A DNA stretch of 64,000 nt from Kappaphycus alvarezii (Eukaryota > Rhodophyta > Florideophyceae > Gigartinales > Solieriaceae), in the NCBI GenBank assembly GCA_002205965.3, contig NADL03000696.1, forward strand, positions 839,501 through 903,500, read 5' to 3'. Position 1 is the first letter of the stretch. The number at the start of each line of letters is the position of its first letter. Made by a program: the position numbers and the translations under genes. The notes under the pieces are model-generated. The model ran no database searches and had not been told where the DNA came from. It saw only the letters and a program-made list of their open reading frames with translations. Below are positions 33,849-45,200 of this stretch, piece after piece.

Positions 33849-34199
33849 AATTTTCAGTTTCAATTGATTACGATTAAACAATACATTATATCAAAGTAAA
33901 CGTAATCTTTGGAAAGCCATAAAATGGAAGAATTACAAAAATGACTTGAAATAGGGCTACAAACTTTTATGCGAAAAATACATTAGTATTGTTTGTATTT
34001 TTCTTGTTGTATTTTTCTTTATTCGTCCTCATAGTGGTGAAAAATAGAGTCATCTACGAGGATGATGTAAATTGAATGTAAAGACCATGTAAAAGAATTT
34101 TGAACAGTCTATTTGTTCTGTTGCTTTACGGAAGTGATTGTAAGAATAACTTTTGTCCAGTTTAGTCTTATTTATGCGGATAAAAACGCGGTTAATTGA

Positions 34200-34700
34200 T
34201 GGAAAGAGGGTCCACCTAACTGATCCTTATGATGCATAGGCATACGACACGTGTCAGCCGGCTGGGCATACAGAATCGTGGCCTCCATCCCCAGATCTAG
34301 TCTACAACGTTTATCGTTCGACGACGGCCTCCGCGAAGCTTTCCCAATATGTCCCTCTATTCCCCGCCCTCCGGCTTAATTGGGAGCCATTTATATGCCT
34401 CTCTCCTTCTTATTTTTTGCGTTCTTTTTTTAATGGCGGGCAGAGGCGAAATTGGCCCCGGGAAATATGCAAAATTGCGCCCGTCGGGGTTCAGACCAGA
34501 AGAAATTCATGTTCGGCGGCAGGCAGACTTCACCAAATCAGGCCAAGCTTGGCTCCGAACAGTTCATCGTCTTTTCGCACTTCGGGCCTCCCAGCGAGAC
34601 CCCTATTATTATACATGTCCCAATAGAGCACCTTTTGTTTACCAGTCCGGCCCAAGCGGGGCATGGGTATGAGGCCTTACTAGGCCACGGTGATCTGTAA
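34200..34700. other. GC-rich island with overlapping open frames
   Basis: This is about 500 bp of sharply higher GC content inside the AT-rich region. Three plus-strand frames are open between 34349 and 34700 (for example IAPVGVQTRRNSCSAAGRL and CARRGSDQKKFMFGGRQ). No domain is recognised. It could be an inserted fragment of a mobile element or a captured piece of GC-richer genomic DNA. Confidence 0.4.
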
Positions 34701-35039
34701 AATGCCCCTAGAAGAAAAAAGGAACTGAAAACCCCTTTTTGTTCCTAAATAATGGTTGAACTCTTTCGATGTCTATTTTACCTCTATTGCTGAATGAAAC
34801 GTTACTGTAAGTTGAAACTAACTCATTAACGCAGTGTTGTACTCCTTCATGTCTTCATAGACACAATAGAAATGTTTTAATTTTTTTAAAGTAATACATG
34901 CTAATACGATTGTGTTGGTATTAAAAGGCTGGTTTACAGGTCAATTAACGACAAATGAGCGTACTTTCTCATTAAATAATGCAAATTGAAGTATCACTCT
35001 TGAGCAGAACCCTTTTATATATTACTTTTCAACACTACT

Positions 35040-35095
35040 ATTTTTAGTTGAAGTACTTTATTGAATCATTTTTAGTTGAAGTACTTTATTGAATC
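35040..35095 (+). repeat. Perfect 28-bp tandem duplication
   Basis: The unit beginning ATTTTTAGTTGAAGTACTTT occurs twice head to tail at 35040-35067 and 35068-35095 without a mismatch. The surrounding 34.7-37.6 kb is AT-rich and shows no gene. Confidence 0.95.
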
Positions 35096-37600
35096 GAAAG
35101 TGACAGGTTTACACTAAAATCATTAACTAAGCGTCCTAGAATCCAACTTGTTGTCACATTGTAAGGGAAAACTGGTTCTCAAATAGATAAATCGGGGTCC
35201 GAGAAGTTAGTGAACAGTAAGGGAAGTACTTCTCAAATTTCGAATACATGGTAGCGTTTAAAGGATTTCAATCCGTTTTTTCTGGCAAAGAACTACCTAA
35301 AATTCGAAAATAATGCCATAAGAGCTACTTTTTTATTTACTATTTTAAGATTATTTCTTATGTGCTTGCGAAAGAAATCTTATCTACATACAAGAATGCG
35401 AAAATTTGCGCACATGAATGTGATTCGGATCCTAAATGACTTGATTCTATTTAAACTCCGGCTAATATTACATAAACAGAAATAAATGCTTATTTATCGA
35501 TTTTTGCGTGTGTTTTTTAGAAGTAGTACCCATTGATTATAGTTACTGATTGCTTGATTTAACTGAAAGTACAATCTTTGCTGAAAACTATACCTGAACT
35601 ATAGTAACGCATAATGTTATAGCAGGAGGAGGCTATCCTTCTGTCATCGAAAAAGTTTTGCACTAATCATATAATATATGGTCGTAAAGTTTTTAATTTA
35701 GATATACTCAATACATAAATATTTTTTTATATATTTTTTGTGTGTCAATGAGTCCCTTAGAAAGTGTTAGATCATAAAAATTTAATCCATTCTACAGATG
35801 AAAATTCTTAAAACTAAAAAAGGCATAAAAGATTTTTTCCTTTATAAATACGTATAGAATCATTCCCATAATTTCTCATTGACATCAATGTGTGAATTAG
35901 TGATCTAAAACAAGCTTTTTTGATATTTGTGATTTTCCTTGATGTTTTTTAATTTAATTTGCTCCTTTTCGCTTCCATGTTTTCCACCCTAAATTTAAAA
36001 GAACTTTGATTGGTTTCGCAGCAATATGTAAAAAGAGAGTTATTTTAATGTAGGCCCATTTTGGAGGTAATTTATCAAATATTTAATCTTAAACGTGGCT
36101 TGGAGATAAATTCGGGATGACTCAATTTCAAATATCATATATAGACTTATAGTGCCGCTAGTAATGTTCAATGTATACAGATAGTTAGAAAGAATCAAAT
36201 ATTTGATCAAATATTGCTTCATTTCATGGACGGATAGTGCTTGAATTACATTTTACATGAATTTGAAAAATCGTGTAAGTTTGAGACTTTTTGAAGTTTT
36301 CAAAGTGAAATATTAGTTGTAGAGAACAAAAACTCAGAAAGTTTAATAGTTTCTTGCAAATCATCGAGCTACCAACGGGTAAGCGATACACTGTATGTTT
36401 GGAAACATGTCGTACTAAAAAATGGTTAAAGATGAAGAAACCAATAAATATATTTCTCACTAGGAACCAATCTTGATGTCCACTTAAATTTAGTATAATT
36501 GTAATTATTTAATATTTAATAGAAACTATTTTATTCCCAGCTCTTTCATGAATTTAAATACATATTAAATGTAAAATAGTCTGTGATGGAGATAATGGAT
36601 ATCCTTTTATTCAAAAAGTACTCCTAACAGAAAAGATTGAAATTGAAGCAGTTTTTGAGGACATCAAAGATACTTCTTTAATCAGGGTCCCATTTCTCAC
36701 GCAAAAAAATATAGAAGCAAAAAGCAGCACATAAATCAAAAACTCATCAAGTATAATTACAAATCTTACAAATTGACTTAGATTAGAAATTCACACATTG
36801 AATTCAACTACAAATGTCCAACGCTGCCTGCCTGATGACCGGAATCTGGCCCGTTTTCTACAGTAACGAGGCTACGCAGCTAATCTCGTACTCTGTGTAA
36901 GGCCGCACCCACTCATCTCAATCCTGAATGGAACTTTTGGCCTCACTCAAGGAAATGAAATTACTTTCAATATAATAAATTACCCCAAATGTTGCCATCA
37001 TTTTGTAGATTCGACTCATTTTAAATGAACTTAAATTTATTATTTTCAGCATTCTCATTTCATGGGTATTTCGGTGTAAAAATATTCATTTGACTTCGTA
37101 AAGTTTCCTCTTTTTGCGTGATTTTTCATTTTCGGTCCATGAAAAGTTGGTTTTGAAAATTTAGGCTCCTTTGGAGAATTAAGTAAAAAGTTTTGAAAAT
37201 TTGGTAATGTACTCCGGAATTTTTTTCAAGAAAGAATCAGGTAGAAAAAGCCATAAATTATCTTACCGCGCTTGATTGTATGACAGTGAAATTTAACTAA
37301 GCGCATATGAATTTAGTGCTCTATTACTGCAATTACAATGGATAAGTAAACATTCATTTTGAATAAATATTTCTTTCAGGAAAAGATTTTCTGAATTCTT
37401 TCTGTAGCCTCATTTTATGGACTTTTTATGTTCACCATATTTGATATTCATAGAATTAACAATACCTGAACGAAACATTGTAATGGTCATTATTTTCTCA
37501 TTTGAATAGTTCATCACTATTTAAGCCTAACATTATTAATCCAAAATTTAAGAGTGAAATAGTTCAAAGATTAATTTTGTGTTTCTTAATTCAGAGAGCG
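35096..37600. other. AT-rich, no supported gene
   Basis: Open frames stay below 80 codons and none has features. A pyrimidine-rich run ending TTCTTAATTCAG lies at 37582-37593, just upstream of the F-box gene, and could be a 3' splice site of an upstream exon that was not identified. Confidence 0.4.
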
Positions 37601-37620
37601 CATGAAATTGAGTGCCCAAA

Positions 37621-39141
37621 ATGAATCTGCCATTGACTGAAAGATCTGTACGCCACGATTCAAAGAGTTTTTTCGCAAGTGATGTCAACTTATTAGACCT
37701 TCCCTACGAAATTCTTTCCAAGGTTATGCATTTTACAATTGAAACAGAGGAAACGAAGTATTGGTTTAACTCAGATAATAATGGATCTGTAAATGGGCAT
37801 GGGATTTTATTTGTAGATGTATCGAGACGAAGTAATATTATAAATGCTTTCTCATTGGCTACAACTTGCAAAAAAATGTATAGAATATTTGTAGAGTCAT
37901 TGGCAAATATAAAGCTAATTAGTTCATGGAGAACAGAACAAAATACATTAATTACCGTTTGTAGGATGGCGGCGAACAAGCTTCGAGCATTCCACATTGA
38001 GTGCAGTGCTCCCGTAACTTCTGCTCTTAAAGAAATTGTATTTTCGCGACCAAAAGTGTGCCAATTGGTTCTGGTTGGGGTTAATATTTCACATATTCTT
38101 ATGTATCAAATAATTGAAAGCATTGGGATATCACTTAAGAAAATTGTTATTTCCGCCACTCCTAGTCTTGATAACAGTATTATTGAGGCTATTGGTTTCC
38201 AATGCCAGAACCTAGAGTTCATTGAACTGGGGGGATCCAGGCAGATTGACTTCAATAGTATGGAATTTCTTTTCAGAAAAGTTGGATGTTCTATAAAAGG
38301 AATTGAACTTAACTCTCTTAACAATGATTCTCTCAATGATGAAATACTAGTAATAATAGGAGAAAAATGCCCCGAATTAATCCACTTGAGGTTGGTGAAG
38401 TTGCACTGGATAACTGATACTGGCCTTCGATACTTTTCTAGGTTAAAAGGAAGTCAGATAACTGATTTTAAATTAATATCCTGTCAGAAAACATCCCTTG
38501 CGTCCTTAATAGAAGTCCAAGAAAACTTCCATAAAATAAGCACTTTAAAGTTTTCATTTGATAGGACTGATGACTTAACTTTATCAACAAGAAATGCTAC
38601 ACCTTTGCTTCCATGGGACACTGAAGATGAAAATTTTATTTACAATGAAGGATATTTCTTCAGTAGTGGAGAAGTCGCATTGTTGAAAATTTCTCGACTA
38701 AATAAAGCACTTACACATTTCACCCTTCAGGATGCAACTGTATCAGACTATGCAATGCCATGGGTTTTAAAGTATTGCGGAATTTCATTGAAATCTTTAA
38801 GTATACAAGGATGCAGTTTGTTGGGAAACAAAACTATAGCGGCAATTTCTATGTACAATTTATCATTGAAAAAATTAGATATATCTTTCATTCTCTCAAT
38901 TAATGATAATAATCTCGAAGAGTTAATGAAATGTTTAAAACATTCTCTAGAGGATCTAGATATAATTGGATGTACAGGTATAAGTAGTAATGCAATTCAG
39001 GAAATTTTCCCGAAACATGGAAGTAATTTGCGTATATTAAGACTTTCCCACAGTGCTTTTTCAGCCTCTTCTATTTCTAGAATAAAAAACACCCTACCGC
39101 AAATATCTCTCTGCGGAACATCTGGAAACCTAAGGTACTAA
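37621..39141 (+). CDS. F-box/leucine-rich-repeat protein
   Basis: The frame encodes 506 residues from the ATG at 37621; an in-frame TGA lies 9 bp upstream at 37609. Residues about 20-40 (NLLDLPYEILSKVMHFT) and about 75-92 (NAFSLATTCKKMYRIF) are the two halves of an F-box, separated by an Asn/Gly-rich insert of about 35 residues. From about 120 to the end there are repeated LRR units of the Cys-containing type, for example LKKIVISATPSLDNSIIEAI, LSIQGCSLLGNKTIAAI, LKKLDISFILSINDNNLEEL and LEDLDIIGCTGISSNAIQEI. F-box/LRR proteins bind Skp1 and bring substrates to SCF ubiquitin ligases. The repeats resemble the AMN1/Grr1 class. The codons are very AT-rich, matching the surroundings. It is the only intact gene in the AT-rich compartment. 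A bare LRR protein with a weak F-box is the main alternative. Confidence 0.82.
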   Translation: MNLPLTERSVRHDSKSFFASDVNLLDLPYEILSKVMHFTIETEETKYWFNSDNNGSVNGHGILFVDVSRRSNIINAFSLATTCKKMYRIFVESLANIKLISSWRTEQNTLITVCRMAANKLRAFHIECSAPVTSALKEIVFSRPKVCQLVLVGVNISHILMYQIIESIGISLKKIVISATPSLDNSIIEAIGFQCQNLEFIELGGSRQIDFNSMEFLFRKVGCSIKGIELNSLNNDSLNDEILVIIGEKCPELIHLRLVKLHWITDTGLRYFSRLKGSQITDFKLISCQKTSLASLIEVQENFHKISTLKFSFDRTDDLTLSTRNATPLLPWDTEDENFIYNEGYFFSSGEVALLKISRLNKALTHFTLQDATVSDYAMPWVLKYCGISLKSLSIQGCSLLGNKTIAAISMYNLSLKKLDISFILSINDNNLEELMKCLKHSLEDLDIIGCTGISSNAIQEIFPKHGSNLRILRLSHSAFSASSISRIKNTLPQISLCGTSGNLRY

Positions 39142-41000
39142 ATAGTTCACCAAATTCGTAATTTGAAGTTAATGAAAATCCAATACAGGAAACAATGGGT
39201 TCAGAATATGATCATCTTGCTAACTCATAGAGATTTACAAACTCTAAGAAAGAAAATGTCATGTACTTCTAATATTTATCCCTTTCCTCAGCGACCAAGT
39301 AAATATTTTGAAGATATGCAAAATACTCCAAAGGACTAGGTTTTCATTTGCGGTTCAAGTTCTTCACTGGTGTATCAAGCCGTTTACGAAAGATATCTAC
39401 ACATACACTCGTACAAATCGGAAGTTTTGTACATATAACCTGCAAAGTAAGTATCGAACGGGACAGATTGAAAAATTTGAGTTGATTATAGAGTCTAATA
39501 ATCATTTGTAACAATCCCAAGATTTTTCAGGATATCCAACTAAAATAATTTTGAACAGCAGTAAAATCTAGCAAACGTTTTCATTCTGCTAGAAACTATG
39601 CAGGGATGAATTAAAGGAAGAGAATATTAATTTTTCCTTGTCGACTGGAAAAACATTTCTGGCTCTAGTAATACTCCTTAGACACCGGCTTCTTTAAGTA
39701 ATTCTTTCGCAAATGCTGTAAAGATCCAGTCAGATATCAGACGATATTTGACCCAAATGGTTTATTTTTGAGTAAGTTTATTTCCTTTTATTTTCTTCTA
39801 TGATGACAGAAAACCTATTGAGATCTTGAAACAGATCGAAAATATTTCTAAACGAAGAAAATTGATGGCCACGTTGTATTATGAAGTAACATTTTATGTC
39901 AATCAAAAATCTTAGATTAAACTTTGTTCTGACTATCTTTTCTGTGATAATAATGATAAATTTGTGTTCATTATTTAACCTATTACTTTTTTAATTATTT
40001 ATGAAAAAAGATAAACTACCGTACGTATAAGTACTTCCGGGTTATAAAACTCCGTTGCAATTTCGGAAATTAGTCAAATAACTATATAAAGATTCAAAAA
40101 TGAACTCTTCACAATAGTAAACGGCGAAATAGTTTTACGTGAAGCAAAATAAAGCAATAAACCAAATTAATAATTTTTCTACCAATTAAAATATTTTATA
40201 ATGTTTTTATTTCCCAAAGAATGTAATACTTATATCGGGTTCTAATTATGAGTGTATAATATTTTTTGCTTCTACAGACACTTAAACTCATCTACTTTCT
40301 ATGGTTAATATTTTAATTGTATTGACCAAAATATTATATAATTTTTGTATATTTATGTGGTTTAAATTAAGGTACGTAGGAACTTTTCATGCAAAATATT
40401 CAAACCTGACTACTTTTCTGGCTTGTCAAGTTCATAGGCTTCAATGATTTATTCAATTGCGTTCCAAAACTTACAATAATATTCCTTAAATATTTCGTTC
40501 CAAGAGAAATTATGCAGTTGTTATGTAGATTTTTCCCTGAATATTCTCCTTTCTTTTATTAAATTATAAGTTATATACCTTTTGTTTAGCAAAACGGCGA
40601 GAACTTTTTTTTATCAAATCAGCAAGTCTAAACCATATATTATTATCAATGAGAGATATCCGCAGAAAAAGTCTTGGAGAGAAAGCAGAACTTATTGGAT
40701 AAAATTGATTCTGTCAACCGAAAAAAGCTGTTCAGAGAATCCAAAAATAATTTGGAAGAATAAAACAACTCAATCATAGCTGTAATATAGTATTTTTTAT
40801 CGCATTTGGACATGAAATCAGAATACAGCCATTCTGTAGTGAAAAAGACAGGCAAATTCGGGCAAAAAGATGGATGTTGATTATAATTGAGAATCGAATT
40901 CATATCGCTGGAAAGGAGCTTTATATATGATAGAAATTCTTTTTTATTAATAAATTCTATTTTTATTATCACAGTAGTGAGGAAGCAGTTTGCTTGATTT
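39142..41000. other. AT-rich, no supported gene
   Basis: Only short frames are present (for example 40582-40779 plus and 40646-40972 minus) and none can be recognised. The first part is presumably the 3' untranslated region of the F-box gene. Confidence 0.4.
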
Positions 41001-41013
41001 TACATCAAAATCT

Positions 41014-41044
<31 letters not shown>
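41014..41044 (+). rRNA. Isolated 31-nt match to the 3' end of small-subunit rRNA
   Basis: The stretch starts AAGGAGAA and continues GTCGTAACAAGGTTTCCGTA, then GGT. This is the universally conserved sequence near the 3' end of eukaryotic 18S rRNA. In the rRNA an ATCATT ends the molecule 14 nt further on, and an ATCATT is also present here at the same spacing (41059-41064), although the intervening bases differ. Upstream sequence is AT-rich and does not align convincingly. This is a fragment, not a functional gene. The AAGGAGAAGTCG form is the one common in algae, plants and animals. Confidence 0.75.
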
Positions 41045-41706
41045 AAGAATTCAGAATAATCATTCGAAAATTGTGTTCTCTGACTGAAGGCGCATTCTTA
41101 TATTTCGAGAACCACAATTTACTGATCTTTGCAAATTTACATTTGATCATCGAGGGAAGAACACTCCTTCATGTTCTACAATATTCCCCGGATGTGTTGA
41201 ATCACCGAAAATTGCGCACTTACCCCACTACCTGACCTCTACAAGGGGTTTATGTATGACGACCCCCTGAATCTTAAGGAAAAAGGTCTTCCTTCTTCTC
41301 AGAAAATTTACGATCACAAAGTATGGATTACTTCATCAAGCGGTATAATTCCCTTTCAAATTACAAATTTCTTAGAAAATTAATGTTTTAGTGACTAAAT
41401 CAGTTTTCAGGAAATTTTAGGAAACATAAATTACATTTTATTACTCTTGAGAAGAAATAATGTTGCCAAAATCATTAGTTCCTAGCAATCCAAAGAAGCG
41501 TATGAATGCTTGAATATTATTGGATTTTTTGCATTCTTTCAAACATAAGCCAAGATTTTTTGTCATCAAAAAACAATTTGCATGTAGGTCTCATTATTAT
41601 TGCTTCGTATATTTCATCTGGAGAAGCTTTGTCGAAGAATTTATCCTTTCAAAAAAGCTTTTTCTGTGTTATTCTTTCAAATCTCTGTGGTGAAACCGCA
41701 CTCTAT
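41045..41706. other. AT-rich, no supported gene
   Basis: No gene is recognised between the rRNA fragment and the copia-2 LTR. The overlapping frames at 41506-41797 run into the LTR. Confidence 0.4.
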
Positions 41707-41832
41707 TGTGAAAGGCTGGGATTGGAAGGGCAATGAAGAGACGATAGATAGCCTTTGGTACGTACCGGGGCTCAAATTTGGGAATACTGCAGGGTAACTG
41801 GCTGGAGAGGGACCAGCAATGACTCAAACTCC
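41707..41832 (-). repeat. copia-2 3' LTR (internally shorter)
   Basis: Both ends align with the 5' LTR: TGTGAAAGGCTGGG, GATAGATAGCCTTTGGTACG, then AAATTTGGGAATACTGCAGG and GTAACTGGCTGGAGAGGGAC. It lacks about 150 bp that the 5' copy has in the middle. On the minus strand it is preceded by the purine-rich GGGAGGAG, a plausible polypurine tract. Confidence 0.65.
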
Positions 41833-41837
41833 TCCCG

Positions 41838-42468
41838 TTGGCCCGAAATTCCACCAATTTTACACCCCGTCATGCCGACCTGGGACCCAAATCCAATCCT
41901 GTCCGGGTGAAAAGCAACCCTCTCCCCACATCCGGCGGAGAGAAAGTTGAACGGGATCCAACCCCAGTGTCAGATACATGTATGAGTAGGACTCGGAATG
42001 TAACGGGAATCCTGACCTCCAATTATTACCTTGTTTCAGGCATTTCCATTCCCGCCCTTTTTCTGAAAAGAAACATAGCCAAAGTGACCACCCCTTTGCG
42101 AACTGCAATGAGGGACCATCATCCCACACCCTTTCAATTCCTTCATACGGACCCGCGATCACACTCCCATTTAAAACACCAACACACCCACCCTTCCTTC
42201 CCAACAATCCAACCAAGACCATCACTGACCCCTGATCTGCAACCGGTCGCGTACCCCGTGACTGAGGACTATATCCCCGCTGTAGCTTAGAGAGCGCTGA
42301 CGCCAGGGTACGACGGGGGTCGAAACATATGACCGCGGTGGTATTTGGGTGAAGGTTGGAGAAAAATTGGACAATGTAGACGAGTGATCTTTCCGTCGGG
42401 GTTTATGTGTTTGTGGGGAGCCGGTGCTGGCCGAGGAGATGCTCAAGTAGATAAAGGAACGGGAAGGA
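41838..42468 (+). other. Open sequence of uncertain coding status inside copia-2
   Basis: Plus-strand frame 41838-42290 (150 residues, Pro/His/Thr-rich) and overlapping frames on both strands are open here. This is where the antisense frame's N-terminal part would be expected. No domain is recognisable and the composition is low-complexity. Confidence 0.3.
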
Positions 42469-43340
42469 GTGGCTGTCGGGGTGGAGACACTTGCGGGAGT
42501 GGGGCTGTTAGACGTTGGAGAAGGGGATGCTGATGGCGCGAGAGAATGGCAGTTGAACCGAATGATGTTCACCGGGACGAACGTCGATGGTTTTCTCCCT
42601 GATCGGTACTACGCATCGTACAACAGCCGGGGAGGATCGAGTAAGTTTTGGCTGATGGACTTCTGGAGCTTGCAGGTCACGGACGTGCATGCGGACGATG
42701 AAGTGGGGAGCCCGATAAAATCGGATACGGAGAGAGTGAAGCTCCCTAAGATGGAGGCTTCGAGCATAGTTTTGCGGCTATGCAACGGGAATCGGGCAGC
42801 ATTCTCAGATTGGCCTACCAATTACTGCACTTCTAACCCAGAAACGCACGTGAAGCTCGGCGGGCCCGACTCCCGACTGCCGAGTGAGGGAACTGCACCA
42901 TTTCGCTTGCCAAACATGCCTGTCTTCTGCCACTCTCCCAATGGCGAATTTGTTCGAGCGTCTCTGGCCAATGCCTTGTTTGCAGTGGCCGGGTACACGG
43001 TGGCCAATGAAATGTTGCAGTTCGGGTTTTGGCTGTACTCCATCTTGTACTTGCGCATCTTTGGGTCGAGAAACGGATGGGATGTTACCATATGGTCCTA
43101 AATGTACAACCGTTGCCAGGAGAATTTGGTGAATGGCTGATGAAAAAGTAGCCCGGTGCGTACTTGGTTGGGTTGCTCGGGAAGGATTGTAAAGGAGAAA
43201 CCATTGATCACGTCATTTTATTGGACGCAGACCGAGGGGAAATCATCGATAGTGTTGACCCCTTGACCCTGCGGAAGTACGAGGTTTCCAGGCGTCATGC
43301 CTTGGAAACGAAGTGCAATTGGTCTCGATCGACTAATTGA
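42469..43340 (+). pseudogene. Antisense accessory gene in copia-2, cysteine-peptidase-like
   Basis: The frame runs opposite to gag-pol, between RNase H and the 3' LTR. Frame 1 (42469-43101; it opens with GTG, the first ATG being 31 codons in) encodes a coherent protein ending PNGEFVRASLANALFAVAGY. After a frame change and a TAG near 43149 it continues in frame 3 with PGAYLVGLLGKDCKG, ETIDHVILLDADRGEIIDSV, and stops at 43338. A helix beginning x-C-V-x-A-S-L-A-N-A-L, followed about 80 residues later by a His in D-H-V-I-x-L-D and a second Asp, is how papain-fold peptidases are built. Here the position where Cys would be expected is Phe161. Family membership is inference from pattern; no named family was recognised. 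It may help release or modify element proteins, but that is untested. Confidence 0.45.
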
Positions 43341-43548
43341 GGAGGGTAGTTGTCCAAGCGAAGATAAAGGAGAAAAGCAGGAGGAAGAAGAGGAATATTT
43401 CCATCAAAATTCGGCTGGCACGAAAGCGCGTCCGCCTTGAAGCCATGTATGGATTGAAGCTGAAAGTAAAGAGTGTTTAAGAAAGAGAAGACGACTAAAA
43501 AACAATATGCTTACTCCGCGATAGATGTATATCCTTTGTCTTTTACTT

Positions 43549-44334
43549 TCAACCTTTGAGTGTTGCGAGGGTTTCATATCCGATAAGACCGGTTAATTTT
43601 ATCATGTTGAGTTTACGATACATGAACACGTTGCGTTTCGCAGGGGCATCTGCCAGGTTAAATTTACCACTCACCCAATGCATCGTTGCAATCTCGCCCG
43701 ACTCAAAAGCATCATGCAACCTGGCGACTGTTGGTCGTAAACAGAAATCTACTCCCTCGTGGAGCGGTTTGATCGTGGAGTACAACCTATGGTAATCAAC
43801 GGCCAGTACAAGAGGAATGGAGGCGGTGCTGTTGTTCAATGATTGCAGTCGGTCGGGAAGTAAACGGCATGATCGGTAGACGTTGCAGCTGCTAATATTT
43901 CAGCACCGATGGATGAAGAACATACCTTGGATTGATTAGTGTTGGTCCAGTCAAACACATAGTATATCACCGACCGCCACTGGCAGTTAGATTCCAGAGA
44001 GATAGCCGGTCTTGCTATAAAAGAAACTACCTTGACTGGCGTCAGAAAAAGCAAGGTACGATGGGGTGGTGACAGAGGAGGGAGAAGTCAAGGTTAAGGA
44101 GGGAAAGGGGGGTTTGAATTCCGCTAGCCTCTTTTTGGCGTGGACAAGATGGGAGATTCTGAGGAGGCCTAATTGTTGCTGAAGAGAGCTGGCGACAAAT
44201 GGGGCCTGAGGAAGGACGCCGTGGTCAAGTAAATTTAATGTGCCGGCCAGTGCTTGATATGATGTGAGCTCAGCAGCCGTGCAAGAGTATGCGTAATTCT
44301 TGTGACGGTCACAAGACAAAAGAAAGGGCTCCAC
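43549..44334 (-). pseudogene. copia-2 RNase H
   Basis: Frame 44334-43987 reads LTSYQALAGTLNLLDHGVLP and YLAFSDASQGSFFYSKTGYL, matching copia-1 RNase H (first catalytic Asp in FSDAS). SSSIGAEILAAATSTDHAVY follows with the Glu motif. Frame 43839-43549 ends FNLADAPAKRNVFMYRKLN, the C-terminal block. Two or three frame changes occur. Confidence 0.8.
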
Positions 44335-44399
44335 CTTGTCGAGGTACGCTTACATGCTGGCGCAGATGGAGCCGTTAGGGTCCTGTGAATCGTGAATTC

Positions 44400-45200
44400 G
44401 AATGAAGATTACATCAGTGTCTAAGTGAAACGTGTCGATGGTGAAACGGGCGGCAATGGAAGCATAAAATTGGAGCATGATCTCGCAAGTGCCTGCCAGA
44501 AGGAAGCCGTCGACAACTTCTGACACGAGAAGAGAGATCTGCGCGCTTTTATCGTATAGACGAAGACCTGAGACTGGCCAGGAATTAGGTTCAAGCCTTT
44601 ACTCTGCATTTTCTCTTCTTCAAAAAGCTTCCAAGGGCGCTCGGACTCGAAAATTACACAGGCCGGCTTTAGGAGCGTCCAAACTATACCAGGAAAGGAA
44701 GCAGGACCAGTCAGAGGGCGATCATACCATTCGTGAGGAAATTCAGCAGCCTGGAGGTAAGCGATTTTGACGTCTAGGGCTGCATAGGAGTATTATAGAG
44801 TCGCTGCGAGGGAAACGACCAGGCGGATGATCGGAAAATGTGTTGAATCGGAGTCCTTGCGAACTGAATTCTTCTCGGGATCAAGATTTTCGTGCGAAGC
44901 GAGACGAAACTTATGGCGACGCTTTCCGTCTTCTCCAGTGCCTTCGAACTGAAAGAAGTGATGGGAGTAAATAAGATTTGCATTGAGAGGTAGCTGCTTA
45001 ACACAATTTTGTTGGTATGCCCCTTCGCGGCGGTATTTATCCTTGTCAGCCTGGCTGAATTTGTCTATTAACCACCGCGGCCCGAATTTGAGCTGAAAAT
45101 CAGATACGAGGCTGCCAAAAACTGCCATCTCCATGTCACGCAGGAGCTGTTCTTCAGAATATTGAAGACAGTCCGGACAGAACGTTAAGGACGGACAGGT
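44400..45200 (-). pseudogene. copia-2 reverse transcriptase
   Basis: Frame 45134-44793 includes FGPRWLIDKFSQADKDKY, FFQFEGTGEDGKRRHKFRLA and SVRKDSDSTHFPIIRLVVSL. These correspond to the APRWLIDE and RKDSATAQFPVIRALLS blocks of copia-1. The following DISGAFLQ and VDDFLLAG regions are not readable in one frame, and part of RT appears deleted or heavily decayed between 44340 and 44790. Confidence 0.7.

Noticed and set aside
41860-42572. Minus-strand frames in the copia-2 3' region
   Set aside because: Low-complexity Ser/Pro/Thr text opposite the antisense frame; no pol motif is present.
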